This document shows positions 5,613 to 5,887 of a stretch of 5,887 nt of DNA, in pieces (positions within the stretch are counted from its first letter, which is position 1; each line of letters opens with the position of its first letter). The notes under the pieces are model-generated. The model searched no databases, was not told where the DNA came from, and saw only the letters and a list, made by a program, of their open reading frames with translations. The translations under genes and the position numbers were made by a program. The DNA comes from an uncultured Eubacteriales bacterium (GTDB lineage: Bacteria; Bacillota; Clostridia; Peptostreptococcales; Anaerovoracaceae): NCBI GenBank assembly GCA_902803725.1, contig CADCRD010000099.1:1-5887 (forward strand), read 5' to 3'.

Positions 5613-5868
5613 TAAGCCTGAGTTTTGCTGCCCGGGACATTCTTTTAATGGCATGTTCACGGGCCAGCGCGGTGCCTTTGTCGCCATACTCTTCATGATA
5701 TACCAGCTGTACCGGGAGTCTGGAGCGTGTGTATTTAGCTCCTTTGCCGCTGTTGTGCGTGGCAAGGCGAGCCTCAAGGTCAGTGGTCCATCCGGTGTAC
5801 AGTGTGCCGTCGGAGCATTCGAGTATATATACGTAATGATGTTTTTGATTGTTATGCTGTTGAGTCAT
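5605..5868 (-). CDS. GIY-YIG nuclease-domain protein, YhbQ/UPF0213 type
   Basis: An 87-residue single-domain protein, the usual size for this family. The divergent GIY part is YVYIL (12-16) and the YIG part is LYTG (23-26), followed by WTTDLEARLATHNSGKGAKYTRSRLPV. This includes the catalytic-type Arg34 and His38 and the family's 'GKGAKYTR' block. The metal-binding Glu is Glu71 in ALAREHAIKRMS. Stand-alone members are widespread small proteins with a suggested role in DNA handling or repair, but their substrate is poorly known. This one carries no partner domain and shows no sign of a homing intron. The start is the only Met before the fold, and an in-frame TGA lies just upstream. The 3' end overlaps kbl by 8 bp in convergent orientation. 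No Shine-Dalgarno is present (see the -10 box at 5875-5880). Confidence 0.9.
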   Translation of the reverse strand: MTQQHNNQKHHYVYILECSDGTLYTGWTTDLEARLATHNSGKGAKYTRSRLPVQLVYHEEYGDKGTALAREHAIKRMSRAAKLRLIR

Positions 5869-5874
5869 GCCGGT

Positions 5875-5880
5875 ATTATA
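5875..5880 (-). promoter_or_regulatory. -10 box of the GIY-YIG gene, implying a leaderless mRNA
   Basis: On the minus strand a perfect TATAAT ends 6 nt before the ATG at 5868, so the expected start point falls at or next to the A of ATG. The -35 box would be beyond the window's end and cannot be checked. Confidence 0.45.
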
Positions 5881-5887
5881 TCATTTC

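Noticed and set aside
5620..5650. CCCGGG-centred sequence after kbl as a terminator.
   Set aside because: The stem is only the 6-bp palindrome with no loop, and no adjoining T tract.

Overview
The window looks like a chromosomal stretch from a strictly anaerobic, amino-acid- or pyruvate-fermenting Firmicute (Clostridia). The reasons are a ferredoxin-dependent 2-oxoacid oxidoreductase made of separate alpha and beta subunits, strong AGGAGG-type ribosome binding sites, moderate GC content and sigma-A-like promoters. The lineage is inferred from gene content; no rRNA or other marker is present. No RNA gene, CRISPR array or insertion sequence was seen.

Layout. Positions 1-159 are the C-terminus of a pyruvate:ferredoxin oxidoreductase alpha subunit (porA). 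It is followed 11 nt later by the complete beta subunit (porB, 171-1106) and, 12 nt after that on the same strand, by a LysR-type regulator (1119-1994). A 229-nt gap with clustered short repeats, a possible promoter and operator-like dyads leads to a complete ketopantoate hydroxymethyltransferase gene (panB, 2224-3078). panB converges with a small ArsR-type regulator on the minus strand (3145-3474), and the two share one large bidirectional terminator (3110-3155). The ArsR gene is divergent from a six-helix membrane protein of unknown function (3693-4454). The 218-nt region between them holds a good promoter for each direction and an 18-bp palindrome between the two. The membrane gene is followed after 39 nt by a PLP-dependent alpha-oxoamine synthase of the glycine C-acetyltransferase type (kbl, 4494-5612). 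Its end overlaps by 8 bp the end of a convergent YhbQ-type GIY-YIG nuclease-domain gene (5605-5868, minus), whose -10 box sits so close to its ATG that the mRNA is probably leaderless.

How the genes may work together. PorAB makes acetyl-CoA and reduced ferredoxin from pyruvate. Kbl interconverts acetyl-CoA plus glycine with 2-amino-3-oxobutyrate, the threonine-degradation node. PanB takes a one-carbon unit from methylene-tetrahydrofolate to a 2-oxoacid. All three lie around acetyl-CoA, 2-oxoacid and glycine/C1 metabolism, but they appear to be in separate transcription units and no shared pathway is proven. The best leads in the window are regulatory: an ArsR operator candidate with a look-alike in the panB leader, and a LysR gene built into the tail of the por operon. 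I did not find convincing evidence of a wholly new defence or mobile system.
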